The translations under genes and the position numbers were made by a program. DNA of 49,934 bases, taken from contig JAYSRE010000268.1 in the NCBI GenBank assembly GCA_043721235.1, forward strand, positions 1-49,934, in the 5' to 3' direction. Each line of letters starts with the position of its first letter. Within the stretch, counting starts at the first letter, position 1. This stretch comes from JAAFIP01 sp043721235 (lineage in GTDB: Bacteria; Pseudomonadota; Gammaproteobacteria; Burkholderiales; Burkholderiaceae_C). Positions 26,010 through 34,556 of the stretch are shown here, piece by piece. The notes under the pieces are model-generated. The model ran no database searches. It was not told the origin of the DNA and was given only the letters and a program-made list of their open reading frames with translations.

Positions 26010-27145
26010 GTACTTTGACCGTAAGTTTGGCAGTCATTGGCGGCTTGGTGCTGGCCGGTGTGGTGGCGCACAGCGCTTGGAACACCCGGCGCAACGCACC
26101 GCGCACCGCTGATATCGAGCCTGTGGCACCACCCAATGCGGCTGAGCCTGGCCTGCAGCGTGAGCGCACAGAGCCCGCCATGGGAGGACTGGGAGAACTG
26201 GGAGGACTGGGAGGGCTAGGTGGCCTGCGCAGCATGCACACCGGTAGTGCCGACTTCCCGCCGCCGCCCAGTGTGGGTAACGACTTTGATTCCCACCTGA
26301 TTGCGCTTGCGCCGCTAGACAAAAAGCCCATCCTGGACACGCTGATTGACGTGATTGCCCCGATCGTGGTGGACGGCGAAGTGGCCGGCGAACTGGCACT
26401 GGCCTCTATGCCCGCTACTCGGCGCGCGGGCAGCAAACCCTTTGCCGTAGAAGGCTACAACCGCTTTTCAGAGCAATGGGAGCTGCCCAGCCCCGGCCAG
26501 CGCTACAGCGCCTTTCAAGCCGGTGTGCAGTTGGCCAACCGCACTGGGGCGCTCAACGACATCGAGTATTCAGAGTTTGTGGTCAAAGCCCAAGCCTTTG
26601 CCGACGCGGTCGCAGGCACGCCAGAGTTCCCAGAGATGCGCGACGAAGTGGCCCGTGCCCGCGAGCTAGACCAGTTTGCCAGCAGCCACGACGCACAGCT
26701 TAGCGTTACGGTGCGCGCCCGCGCTACCGCCTGGAGCCCAGGCTACGTGCAGCAGCACGCCACCCGCCAAGGCTTGTTGCCCGGTGTGATACCCGGACGC
26801 ATGGTGCTACCCGCCGCCCACTCGGGCCTGCCGCCTGTGCTCAGCCTGGCTTTTGACACCCAGGCCGCCTTGGCCGACGACCCTGAGCAGTCGGCACTGC
26901 GCAGCATCATATTGTCGCTAGATGTGCCCCAGGTTGCCCGCACCGAGCAGCCTTTTATGCGCATGCGCGACATGGCGGTGGCGCTGGCCGCCAGCATGGA
27001 CGGCTTGATTACCGACGACGACGGCACCATCATTCGCCTGGAAGCGCTGGACGCCATCGGGGCCGACCTGGAAAAGTTGTACGACACGCTGGAAGCCCGC
27101 GATTTGTCTGCAGGCTCGCTGCAGGCCCGCCGCTTGTTCAGCTAG
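26006..27145 (+). CDS. zipA: Cell-division protein ZipA
   Basis: 379 residues. An N-terminal membrane helix (residues 6-22, VSLAVIGGLVLAGVVAH) is followed by a Pro/Ala/Gly-rich linker and a C-terminal globular domain with AALADDPEQSALRSIILSLD and MRMRDMAVALAASMDGLITD, as in the FtsZ-binding domain of ZipA. It tethers FtsZ to the membrane at the division site. The linker contains a Gly-Leu run (MGGLGELGGLGGLGGL) encoded by nearly identical short units at 26178-26225. The start ATG overlaps the smc stop, and ligA begins 48 bp downstream. The smc-zipA-ligA order is a familiar betaproteobacterial arrangement. Confidence 0.9.
   Translation: MSTLTVSLAVIGGLVLAGVVAHSAWNTRRNAPRTADIEPVAPPNAAEPGLQRERTEPAMGGLGELGGLGGLGGLRSMHTGSADFPPPPSVGNDFDSHLIALAPLDKKPILDTLIDVIAPIVVDGEVAGELALASMPATRRAGSKPFAVEGYNRFSEQWELPSPGQRYSAFQAGVQLANRTGALNDIEYSEFVVKAQAFADAVAGTPEFPEMRDEVARARELDQFASSHDAQLSVTVRARATAWSPGYVQQHATRQGLLPGVIPGRMVLPAAHSGLPPVLSLAFDTQAALADDPEQSALRSIILSLDVPQVARTEQPFMRMRDMAVALAASMDGLITDDDGTIIRLEALDAIGADLEKLYDTLEARDLSAGSLQARRLFS
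26178..26225 (+). repeat. Short Gly-Leu coding repeat in the zipA linker
   Basis: Units of the form GGAGGACTG / GGAGAACTG / GGAGGGCTA recur four to five times in frame. Slippage here would add or remove residues from a flexible linker without a frameshift when whole units change. Confidence 0.6.
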
Positions 27146-27192
27146 GCGGCTGATTCGGTACGCTCTGTTCTGTACGCTTTGAATACCAAATT

Positions 27193-29382
27193 ATGGCCTC
27201 AAATGACCTATTTTCAGAACCAAATCAGCCTGTCGCCCAAGGAAATGCTGAACAATCAGCTATCAAAAGAGTAGTAACCCCAACCCAGCAACGCGATGCC
27301 CTGCACCAGCAGCTGCACTACCACGCACACCGCTACTACGTGCTGGACGACCCGCAAATTCCTGATGCGGCCTACGACATGTTGTTCCAGCAACTGCAAG
27401 CGCTGGAAAGTGCACACCCCGAATTTACAACGCCAGATTCACCTACCCAGCGGGTTATAGGCACGGTGCTGGCGGGTTTTAGGTCGGTCAAGCACGCCGT
27501 GCCCATGCTCAGCATCAATACCGAGACCGACACCGAATCCACCGGCGCGGTCAATTTTGACACCCGCGTGCGCAAAGCCCTGGGCTGCAGCGATGCCGAC
27601 CCGGCGGTGGAATACGTGGCCGAGCTGAAATTTGACGGCCTGGCAATCAACCTGCGCTACGAAAACGGCATGCTGGTGCAAGCCGCCACACGAGGCGATG
27701 GTGAGATGGGCGAAGACGTAACGCATAACATCCGCACTATCGGGCAGATCCCGTTAAAGCTACACGCCCCCGCGCTTGCGGCTTCGCCAGGTTCGCTGCC
27801 CCCCCAAGCAATCCCCGCCGTGCTAGAAGTGCGTGGCGAGGTGTACATGCGCCGTGATGATTTTGAGAAATTGAACGAGCGCCAGCGTGCAAAAATAGTT
27901 GCCGGTGAAAAAGGCGAAAAAACCTTTGTTAACCCGCGCAACGCCGCCGCTGGGGCCGTGCGCCAGCTTGACAGCGCCATCGCTGCGCAGCGGCCACTGA
28001 GCTTTTTTGCGTATGGCGTGGGCCAGGTTATCACCACCGACGGCACGCTGCCATGGCAGACCCATTTCGAGCTGCTGCAAACCTTGAAACTATGGGGTTT
28101 TCCTGTTGCCGCCCAAGCAATTGTTGCACAAGCAGCTACTCAATTAATAGCGTACCACCAACGCATAGCGCTAGAAAGAAGCAGCCTGCCGTATGACATT
28201 GATGGTGTGGTCTACAAGGTTAACCGCTTGGATTTGCAGCAGCAGCTGGGTTTTATCTCGCGCGAGCCGCGCTGGGCCGTGGCGCACAAATACCCTGCGC
28301 AAGAGCAGCTCACCACGGTGTTGGCGATAGACGTGCAAGTAGGCCGCACCGGCAAGCTTACCCCGGTGGCCAAGCTGGCCCCTGTATTTGTAGGCGGTGT
28401 TACGGTAACCAACGCCACTTTGCACAACGAAGACGAGGCCCGGCGCAAAGACGTGCGGGTAGGCGACACGGTGATTGTGCGCAGGGCAGGGGACGTGATT
28501 CCTGAAATCGTGAGCGTGGTTTTGCCTGCTGATGCTGCTGCGCCCAGTCAAGCAGGCAGCCAACGCGGCACGGTATTTACCATGCCCCGCCAATGTCCGG
28601 TGTGCGGCTCTGAGGCGGTTCGTGAAGACGGCGAAGCCGACTACCGCTGCAGCGGCGGCCTGTTTTGCACGGCGCAGCGCACGCAGGCCATTTTGCATTT
28701 TGCCCACCGCCGGGCTGTCGAGGTGGAAGGCTTGGGCGACAAACTGGTAGAACAACTGGTGGACGAGGGCGTGGTTAAAACCCTGCCCGACCTGTACAAG
28801 CTGGGTTTGGTCGCCTTGGCCAGCTTAGACCGCATGGCCGATAAGTCTGCGCAGAACATCCTGGCCGCATTGCAAAAATCCAAGCAAACCACGCTGAGCC
28901 GGTTTGTGTTTGGCCTGGGCATCCGCCACGTAGGTGAGGCTACTGCCAAAGCGCTGGCCCAGCATTTTGGCCAACTCGATGCCATCATGGATGCTACGCC
29001 AGAGCAGCTCTTGGAAGTGGCCGACGTAGGCCCGATTGTGGCCAGCAGCCTGCGCACCTTTTTCGACCAGCCACACAACCGCGAAGTGGTAGAGCAGCTG
29101 CGCGCCTGCGGCCTCACCTGGCCCGAGGGCGCGCCCTTAGTGCAAACCCCCAGGCCGTTAACGGGCAAGACTTTTGTAATTACCGGTACCTTGCCCACCT
29201 TGGGCCGGGACCAAGCCAAAGACCTGCTGGAAGCTGCTGGTGCCAAAGTAGCGGGCAGTGTAAGCAAAAAAACCGACTATTTGCTGGCCGGCGGCGAGGC
29301 CGGCAGCAAACTAGACAAGGCCCGCGAGCTGGGTGTGGCCGTCATTGACGAGGCGCAAATGCAGGCACTGCTAGCCGCTTAG
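27193..29382 (+). CDS. ligA: NAD-dependent DNA ligase LigA
   Basis: 729 residues, some 30-60 longer than many LigA proteins. The Ia region has HYHAHRYYVLDDPQIPDAAYD. The adenylation site is AELKFDGLAINLRY with Lys146. Then DIDGVVYKVNRLDLQ, VGRTGKLTPVA of the OB fold, a four-Cys zinc finger (CPVCGSEAVRED, YRCSGGLFCTAQRTQ), helix-hairpin-helix repeats (HVGEATAKALAQHFG, VADVGPIVASSL) and a C-terminal BRCT domain (GKTFVITGTLPTLGRDQAK). It seals nicks using NAD+. Two copies of the window's interspersed repeat lie in the coding sequence: one encodes residues 13-28 (PVAQGNAEQSAIKRVV) in the N-terminal extension, the other residues 305-320 (VAAQAIVAQAATQLIA) in the adenylation domain. Both keep frame. 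Confidence 0.96.
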   Translation: MASNDLFSEPNQPVAQGNAEQSAIKRVVTPTQQRDALHQQLHYHAHRYYVLDDPQIPDAAYDMLFQQLQALESAHPEFTTPDSPTQRVIGTVLAGFRSVKHAVPMLSINTETDTESTGAVNFDTRVRKALGCSDADPAVEYVAELKFDGLAINLRYENGMLVQAATRGDGEMGEDVTHNIRTIGQIPLKLHAPALAASPGSLPPQAIPAVLEVRGEVYMRRDDFEKLNERQRAKIVAGEKGEKTFVNPRNAAAGAVRQLDSAIAAQRPLSFFAYGVGQVITTDGTLPWQTHFELLQTLKLWGFPVAAQAIVAQAATQLIAYHQRIALERSSLPYDIDGVVYKVNRLDLQQQLGFISREPRWAVAHKYPAQEQLTTVLAIDVQVGRTGKLTPVAKLAPVFVGGVTVTNATLHNEDEARRKDVRVGDTVIVRRAGDVIPEIVSVVLPADAAAPSQAGSQRGTVFTMPRQCPVCGSEAVREDGEADYRCSGGLFCTAQRTQAILHFAHRRAVEVEGLGDKLVEQLVDEGVVKTLPDLYKLGLVALASLDRMADKSAQNILAALQKSKQTTLSRFVFGLGIRHVGEATAKALAQHFGQLDAIMDATPEQLLEVADVGPIVASSLRTFFDQPHNREVVEQLRACGLTWPEGAPLVQTPRPLTGKTFVITGTLPTLGRDQAKDLLEAAGAKVAGSVSKKTDYLLAGGEAGSKLDKARELGVAVIDEAQMQALLAA
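27222..27276 (+). repeat. Interspersed repeat, copy 8, inside ligA
   Basis: AATCAGCCTGTCGCCCAAGG then AAATGCTGAACAATCAGCTA and CTAT-caaaaga-GTAG. The frame is GCC CAA GGA AAT GCT GAA CAA; the typical repeat has TAA where CAA stands here. Confidence 0.9.
28098..28153 (+). repeat. Interspersed repeat, copy 9, inside ligA (diverged)
   Basis: TTTTCCTGTTGCCGCCCAAG, then CAATTGTTGCACAAGCAGCTA and CTAC-N7-TAG. About three quarters of the core positions match. The frame is the same as in copies 8 and 14 (GCC CAA GCA ... GCA CAA GCA), with CAA again in place of TAA. Confidence 0.7.
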
Positions 29383-29504
29383 GACAGGTTTTGCAAGCTG
29401 CCAGGCGCAGCACTGCTTGCGCAGCCTTTACCTGCCCGACACAAGCCCTGTCTACCTAGGTTGGCTGTGCTGCGTTAAAAGCTTTGTTCTACAGGAGTAA
29501 CGCT

Positions 29505-29762
29505 ATGACTGAACTTAAACCAATTGCCTCTTTAGCCGCACACCCAGCGGTTGCCACGGGACTCAAACTGGCCGCTGCGGCTGTGTTTTCTGCCAGTTTG
29601 TCAGCCTGCGTGGTTGCGCCATTTGGCCCGCACTACCGTGGCGCGGTGGTTGGGCAGGTGGTGGTAGAGGGCCCGCCTGTGGTGCTAGCGCCAGCACCGG
29701 TGGTGGTGGTGCGGCCGCCCGTGCAATACGGGCCACGCTACCCGTACCACCACCGCTATTGA
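29505..29762 (+). CDS. Small Pro/Val-rich lipoprotein
   Basis: 85 residues from ATG 29505, supported by AGGAG 8 bases upstream (the frame is open to 29484). The N-terminal 35 residues form an export signal ending in SASLSAC, and the lipidated Cys35 is followed by VVAPFGPHYRG. The rest is low complexity: VVVEGPPVVLAPAPVVVVRP, ending PYHHRY. It resembles small YXWGXW- or PXV-type envelope lipoproteins only in general style; no domain is recognised. Confidence 0.7.
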   Translation: MTELKPIASLAAHPAVATGLKLAAAAVFSASLSACVVAPFGPHYRGAVVGQVVVEGPPVVLAPAPVVVVRPPVQYGPRYPYHHRY

Positions 29763-29847
29763 GACGGCAAAGTAGCCCTGGCGGCTAATTTGCCAGCGCG
29801 CTGGGAGTAAGCCGCCAAGTGCTGTGTTTTATAGCGACAATCACAGT

Positions 29848-30474
29848 ATGGCTATTCACACAATTCTCAGCATGGGCGACCCACGTTTGTTGCGCGTGGC
29901 CCAACCCGTCACAGAGTTTGACACCGACGAACTCCACCTCTTAATTAGCGATCTGCTGGACACCATGGCCGCTGCCAACGGGGCGGGGCTGGCAGCGCCG
30001 CAAATAGGCGTAGACCTGCAGTTGGTGATTTTTGGTACTGGCACAACCAACCCGCGTTACCCCGACGCCCCTGTGGTGCCGCGCACGGTGCTGATTAACC
30101 CGCACATTACGCCGCTCGATGCCCAAGGCCAGCCCATAGCGGGCAGGCCCTACCACCAAACACCCGGCGCGCCCCTTGCCGGGCTGGCCACAGGGCCTGC
30201 TGCGGTGCTGCAAGATGGCTGGGAGGGCTGCTTGTCAGTGCCCGGCTTGCGCGGCAGTGTGCAGCGCTACAGCCACATTCGCTACCAAGGCTGTGACCAG
30301 TATGGCGACCCGATAGACCGCACGGTCAGCGGTTTTCATGCGCGGGTGGTGCAGCACGAGTGCGACCACTTGTTTGGCGTGTTGTACCCTATGCGCATCA
30401 GCGACTTTTCACGCTTTGGTTTTACCAAGGTCCTGTTTCCACAGCTGGTAGGTCTGGAGGCAGATGATGATTAA
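29848..30474 (+). CDS. def: Peptide deformylase
   Basis: 208 residues from ATG 29848 (MAIHTILSMGDPRLL, the family start; the frame is open to 29824). It removes the formyl group from nascent N-terminal methionine. All three motifs are present: GAGLAAPQIG, EGCLSVPG and QHECDHLFGVLYP, which supply the metal-binding Cys and two His and the catalytic Glu. Between LINPHITPLD and the EGCLS motif is an extra segment of about 25 residues (QGQPIAGRPYHQTPGAPLAG, LATGPAAVLQ) that I do not expect from the family. It probably forms a surface loop near the active site. The rest aligns with long-type deformylases of betaproteobacteria. Confidence 0.92.
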   Translation: MAIHTILSMGDPRLLRVAQPVTEFDTDELHLLISDLLDTMAAANGAGLAAPQIGVDLQLVIFGTGTTNPRYPDAPVVPRTVLINPHITPLDAQGQPIAGRPYHQTPGAPLAGLATGPAAVLQDGWEGCLSVPGLRGSVQRYSHIRYQGCDQYGDPIDRTVSGFHARVVQHECDHLFGVLYPMRISDFSRFGFTKVLFPQLVGLEADDD

Positions 30475-30479
30475 CTTAC

Positions 30480-30531
30480 TCTTAAAATCATAGCTGCTTA
30501 TGCAGCATTTCCTTGGGCAATAAGCCTAAAA
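30480..30531 (-). repeat. Interspersed repeat, copy 10 (inverted)
   Basis: On the minus strand: TTTTAGGCTTATTGCCCAAG, GAAATGCTGCATAAGCAGC, TAT. Identical to copy 2 over 29 consecutive bases. It lies between def and the aldo/keto reductase, ending about 20 bp before the latter's start codon. Confidence 0.9.
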
Positions 30532-30552
30532 CGCTTAAAAAACGATATACCT

Positions 30553-31584
30553 ATGCAATACCGAAACCTTGGCAAAAGCAACCTCAAAGTCTCTGCGCTG
30601 TGCTTAGGCACCATGATGTTTGGCGACCAAACTGACAAAACAGAGGCCGCTTCTATGGTGGCCAGTGCGTACGAGCACGGTGTGAACTTTATCGACACTG
30701 CAGATGTGTACAGCAAAGGCGCGTCCGAGACAATACTGGGAGACTTGCTCAGGCCGCAGCGCCACGACTGGGTGCTGGCCACCAAGCTGGGCAACAAAAT
30801 GACCGAGCGTGTAAACGAGGGGCATTATTCCAGCAGCTGGATGCAGCGCGAGATCGACGCATCACTGCAACGCCTGCAAACTGACTATGTAGACATTTTG
30901 TACCTGCACCTTGACTACAACGGCATGAACCTAGAGGAGCCGCTGCGCGCGCTAGACGCTATGCTGCGTGCAGGCAAAATTCGCTATTGGGGCGTGTCTA
31001 ATTTTCGCGGTTGGCGCATTGCTGAAGCTGTGCATACCGCCCGCTTGTTAGGCATGCCCGCACCCGTGGTGTGCCAGCCGTACTACAACTTGCTCAACCG
31101 CATGCCTGAGGTGGAGGTGCTGCCTGCGTGTGCGCACCACGGCATCGGCGTGGTGCCCTACAGCCCCATTGCGCGTGGCGTGCTGACGGGCAAGTACCAG
31201 CCTGGCCAAAGCGCACCCGAAGGCACGCGCGCAGGCCGGGGTGACAAACGCATCGCACAAACCGAGTTTCGCCTAGAGTCGCTGCAGATAGCCCAAACCC
31301 TCAAGGCACACGCCGAGGCCAAAGGCACCAGCTTGGCACATTTCGCCAGCGCCTGGGTGCTGGCTAACCCAGTGGTGAGCAGCGTTATTGCCGGGCCCCG
31401 CACGCTGGCGCAATGGCAAGACTACCTGCCCGCATTGGAGTGCACCATCACAGCGCAAGACGAAGCGCTGGTCAACAGCCTGGTGCCACCTGGACACCCC
31501 TCAACCCCAGGCTATACCGACCCAGTCTACCCGCTCAATGGCCGCGAGCTGCCCAACAGCACTGAGGCAGGGCAAGCTGTTTAA
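30553..31584 (+). CDS. Aldo/keto reductase
   Basis: 343 residues with the (beta/alpha)8 fold of NADPH-dependent carbonyl reductases. The catalytic tetrad can be placed: Asp48 and Tyr53 in NFIDTADVYSKG, Lys78 in VLATKLGNK, His119 in ILYLHLDY. GKIRYWGVSNF and PYSPIARGVLTGKY are typical, and SSVIAGPRTLAQWQDYL matches the C-terminal cofactor-binding part. The pattern is closest to the YdbC/YghZ-like subgroup of open-reading-frame reductases. Substrate is unknown. The start codon ATG has no clear ribosome-binding site; the adjacent repeat copy occupies its leader. Confidence 0.9.
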   Translation: MQYRNLGKSNLKVSALCLGTMMFGDQTDKTEAASMVASAYEHGVNFIDTADVYSKGASETILGDLLRPQRHDWVLATKLGNKMTERVNEGHYSSSWMQREIDASLQRLQTDYVDILYLHLDYNGMNLEEPLRALDAMLRAGKIRYWGVSNFRGWRIAEAVHTARLLGMPAPVVCQPYYNLLNRMPEVEVLPACAHHGIGVVPYSPIARGVLTGKYQPGQSAPEGTRAGRGDKRIAQTEFRLESLQIAQTLKAHAEAKGTSLAHFASAWVLANPVVSSVIAGPRTLAQWQDYLPALECTITAQDEALVNSLVPPGHPSTPGYTDPVYPLNGRELPNSTEAGQAV

Positions 31585-31628
31585 CTTACCCGCAGCCCCA
31601 TTTATTTGCAGCAGCCAAAGCCCGCACC

Positions 31629-31841
31629 ATGCAACCCGAGGACCTGCAAAAAATCGTTTCCATGCCCATGCCTTTTGGCAAGTACAAAGGCCGCCTGATA
31701 GCCGACTTGCCCGGAAATTACCTGCACTGGTTTGCACGCGAAGGCTTTCCCAAAGGCGAGCTAGGCCGTCTGCTGGCCATCATGCGCGAGATTGACCACA
31801 ATGGGCTAGGTGATTTGCTTGCGCCTTTGCGAAAAAGCTAG
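31629..31841 (+). CDS. DUF3820 family protein
   Basis: 70 residues. MPFGKYKGRLIADLPGNYL followed by HWFAREGFPKGELG and LLAIMREIDHNGL match the DUF3820 family, which is short and has conserved Gly, Lys and Trp residues. Homologues have been annotated as quorum-sensing-regulated virulence factors, but a mechanism is not established. It starts 44 bp after the aldo/keto reductase on the same strand and may be co-transcribed. Confidence 0.85.
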   Translation: MQPEDLQKIVSMPMPFGKYKGRLIADLPGNYLHWFAREGFPKGELGRLLAIMREIDHNGLGDLLAPLRKS

Positions 31842-31851
31842 TTTTTATGCA

Positions 31852-31906
31852 TTTTGGGGCTGTGGCCCAAGGAAATACTGAATAAGCAGCTATCAAATAT
31901 GCAGCG
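31852..31906 (+). repeat. Interspersed repeat, copy 11
   Basis: TTTTGGGGCTGTGGCCCAAGG, split as core plus AAATACTGAATAAGCAGCTA and CTAT-caaatat-GCAG. It lies exactly between converging genes and ends next to the stop codon of the glycosyltransferase at 31907. Confidence 0.88.
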
Positions 31907-32863
31907 TCAAGCTACGAGTTTGTAGTGTTTTTTACTAAAATCTAAACCCGTCAGATCTTCTATTTTTTTAGACAGACGGTATTTTTTCTCTCTCGCAGTT
32001 AACTGGTAACTTGGATTGAACACTAAATTTTGCTCAGCCTCAGTCTCTATCCATTGCGCCATCACTTTGGGATGCGTACCGGCAAATTTTTTAACTGCCT
32101 TGGAGTCAAAATTAGCGTAGTTAATTTGCATCGTGGTAGACCCTTTCCAATACTTGGCAACTTGGTCTAACTTGGCTTGCATTTGCTCCTGTTTGCGAAC
32201 CCATCCGTAGTGAAAAATACGGGCATTCGCCAAAGCGCATTGGGCAAAGCGCGGTTTTTTGTGCTCGTGCATCACCAGCCAGTATTGGCCATCAGGGGCG
32301 TAGGATCTAATGGTGTTGCGAATCAAGCGACACTCACGTCGGTACCAACCTGGGCTAACAGATACATAGCTGGGGGTGCCGTAAAAATGGACATAGTCAA
32401 ATACCAAGGCTTCTACAGCGGGGTTAGCGTGGTGCATGTTGACAGATTCACGTATCTTAGCTAGGTCTTCCTCGTGCACTACTTCATCACCCTCAAGGTA
32501 GAAAGCCCAATCACCAACGCAAGCATACTGGGCAATCATTTTCTGTTGCGCGTAAACGAATCCACGGTCTCCCATACGGTCATTCCACACTGTGTCAATA
32601 ATTTTGATTTTGGGATTGCCAATATTTAGTATGAGCGCTCTGGTGTCGTCATCCCCAGCCCCTACTGCTATGACAAATTCATCTACCAATGGTAGCAATG
32701 AGCAAATAGATTCTATGAACGGGAAACCCAGTAGTTTGCCGTTTCGAATGAATGTAAAACCGCTAATAGACACGGGCTTGGTGGGCTCAACTGGGCTCGT
32801 AATATCGATGGACTTATTCAATGATGGCTCCCATTGTGCCGTCGAGGCTTTGTAATTTTGCAT
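31907..32863 (-). CDS. Glycosyltransferase family 2-like protein
   Basis: 318 residues. ISGFTFIRNGKLLGFPFIES is the nucleotide-sugar-binding start; VDEFVIAVGAGDDDTRALI and WAFYLEGDEVVHEED (an EGDE in place of the common DxD) fit a GT-A fold. The C-terminal part (WYRRECRLIRNT, ANARIFHYGWVRK) is similar to other putative sugar transferases that I cannot name more exactly. The longest frame starts at ATG 32863 and overlaps msbA by 50 bp; a TTG at 32821 would reduce that to eight. It is the last gene of the lipopolysaccharide cluster on this strand. Confidence 0.82.
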   Translation of the reverse strand: MQNYKASTAQWEPSLNKSIDITSPVEPTKPVSISGFTFIRNGKLLGFPFIESICSLLPLVDEFVIAVGAGDDDTRALILNIGNPKIKIIDTVWNDRMGDRGFVYAQQKMIAQYACVGDWAFYLEGDEVVHEEDLAKIRESVNMHHANPAVEALVFDYVHFYGTPSYVSVSPGWYRRECRLIRNTIRSYAPDGQYWLVMHEHKKPRFAQCALANARIFHYGWVRKQEQMQAKLDQVAKYWKGSTTMQINYANFDSKAVKKFAGTHPKVMAQWIETEAEQNLVFNPSYQLTAREKKYRLSKKIEDLTGLDFSKKHYKLVA

Positions 32864-34556
32864 ACACGCCTTGATTTTCTATCAGCTGCGCATGTGTGCC
32901 CAGCTCAATCACTTTACCGTGCCCCATCACAACGATGCGATCGGCATGCTCTATGGTTGAGAGACGGTGGGCTATGATAATAGTAGTGCGGCCTTGCATT
33001 AAAGTTTGCAATGCAAGCTTAACCTCGTACTCTGACGCGTTATCCAGCGCCGATGTAGCCTCATCCAGTACCAAAATAGGCGTATCTTTGTAGATGGCCC
33101 GCGCTATAGCTAAGCGTTGTCTCTGCCCACCAGATAACTGGCTTGCATTGTGGCCCACAACAGTGTCGATTCCCAAGGGCAGGGTGTTAACGTGCTCTAG
33201 TAAATTTGCAGCCTCCAAAGCACTTTCAATTCGCACCGGATCGGCAATTTGTCCTAGGGCAATGTTGGCGGCTATAGTGTCATTGAGCATCACTACATCT
33301 TGGTTAACAAACGACAGTTGTTTGCGCAGCGTATCCAAGTCCCATTCTTTAATGCCAATACCGTCTAGCAGAACCTCGCCTTTCGTCACATCAATAAATC
33401 GCGCCAGCACATTCACCAATGTCGTCTTACCTGAGCCAGAACTGCCAATAATGGCAATAGTTTCACCTGCTCTAATGTGAAGATCAAGACCTGCGAGTGC
33501 CTGATTTTCACTGCTGGGGTATTGCAGAGTGACCGCCTTGAACTCCAATTCGCCGTTTGCGCGTGCCGCTGGCGGTTTGAATTGGCCACTGGTTTCTGCT
33601 TCGGTATGCTCAATAAGGTCTAGCCCCCGTTCTAAGGCCGCTATGCCTCTGGTTATCGGCCCAGCCACTTCAGAAAGGTGCTTTATGGGTGCAATCAACA
33701 TCAACATGGCTGTTGTAAATGCTACGAAACCACCCACCGTAACGCCCGTCGAGGCGCTCTGGTACAAAGCCACACAAATAACGGCCGACAGCGCCGAGGC
33801 AGCCAGCATTTGCGTGGCCGGTGTCATTGCTGAATTTGCAATGGTTGACTTGATTGCCAATCTGCGCAGTTCATTGTTCAGGATTTCAAATCGACTGGAT
33901 TGCCCTTCTTGCGCATGGTGTAGGCGCACCGCTCGGTAAGCCAGTACATTTTCCTCAACAACATAAGCCAGTTTATCCGTGGCCAATTGACTAGCCTTGG
34001 TAATTAAGTGAAGTCGTTTTGACAAAACCTTCATGACCCACGCTACAAACGGAAAAATCACCAGTACGATGGCTGTTAATTTCCAATTCAAATAAAGAAG
34101 GTACGACATTAATGCAACTAAGCTTAATGTGTCTTTGACCAAAGAAAGTAGCGCGTTCACCAATAAGTTGGAGCCCGTTTGTACTTCATACACTATGGTG
34201 TTAACCAGGCTGCTAGCGGAATTTTGCGAAAAAATGGAAGGATGCGCATACAAAAGCTTAGCAAATAATTTACCGCGCAAGTTAACCATTGCCCTGTTGC
34301 TCATTGCCGCCAAAGCGTACTGCGCACAAAAGCCACCCGCACCGCGAATTGCAAACAAGCCCAGTATGGCCACAGGCACCATCCACAGCGCTAAACGCCC
34401 CGCTTGAAAGCCTGTATCCAGCAGTGGCTTCATTAAGGCAGGGATTAAAGGCTCAGTAGCGGCTGCTACTACAACGCCCAAGACGGCTACCAGCAATAGT
34501 CGACCGTTACCTTCATAATAAGGAAGTATTCGTTTAAGTCTGTTGATTAAAGTCAT
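32814..34556 (-). CDS. msbA: Lipid A export ATP-binding/permease MsbA
   Basis: 580 residues. Six membrane helices (about 18-290) precede an ABC ATPase domain. Walker A GSSGSGKTT has Lys377, the signature is SQLSGGQRQRLAIARAI, Walker B is ILVLDEATSALD, and the switch His is in IIIAHRLSTIEHAD. FVNQDVVMLNDTIAANIALG contains the Q-loop. Half-transporters of this type dimerise and flip lipid A-core across the inner membrane. ATGA overlap of four bases with the upstream ligase-like gene shows operon coupling. The placement among core-sugar transferases supports MsbA rather than a multidrug exporter. Confidence 0.93.
   Translation of the reverse strand: MTLINRLKRILPYYEGNGRLLLVAVLGVVVAAATEPLIPALMKPLLDTGFQAGRLALWMVPVAILGLFAIRGAGGFCAQYALAAMSNRAMVNLRGKLFAKLLYAHPSIFSQNSASSLVNTIVYEVQTGSNLLVNALLSLVKDTLSLVALMSYLLYLNWKLTAIVLVIFPFVAWVMKVLSKRLHLITKASQLATDKLAYVVEENVLAYRAVRLHHAQEGQSSRFEILNNELRRLAIKSTIANSAMTPATQMLAASALSAVICVALYQSASTGVTVGGFVAFTTAMLMLIAPIKHLSEVAGPITRGIAALERGLDLIEHTEAETSGQFKPPAARANGELEFKAVTLQYPSSENQALAGLDLHIRAGETIAIIGSSGSGKTTLVNVLARFIDVTKGEVLLDGIGIKEWDLDTLRKQLSFVNQDVVMLNDTIAANIALGQIADPVRIESALEAANLLEHVNTLPLGIDTVVGHNASQLSGGQRQRLAIARAIYKDTPILVLDEATSALDNASEYEVKLALQTLMQGRTTIIIAHRLSTIEHADRIVVMGHGKVIELGTHAQLIENQGVYAKLQSLDGTMGAIIE

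Noticed and set aside
30118..30150. Another repeat copy inside def
   Set aside because: GATGCCCAAGGCCAGCCCAT matches only the short CCCAAGG part; the GGAAATGCT and hairpin blocks are missing.
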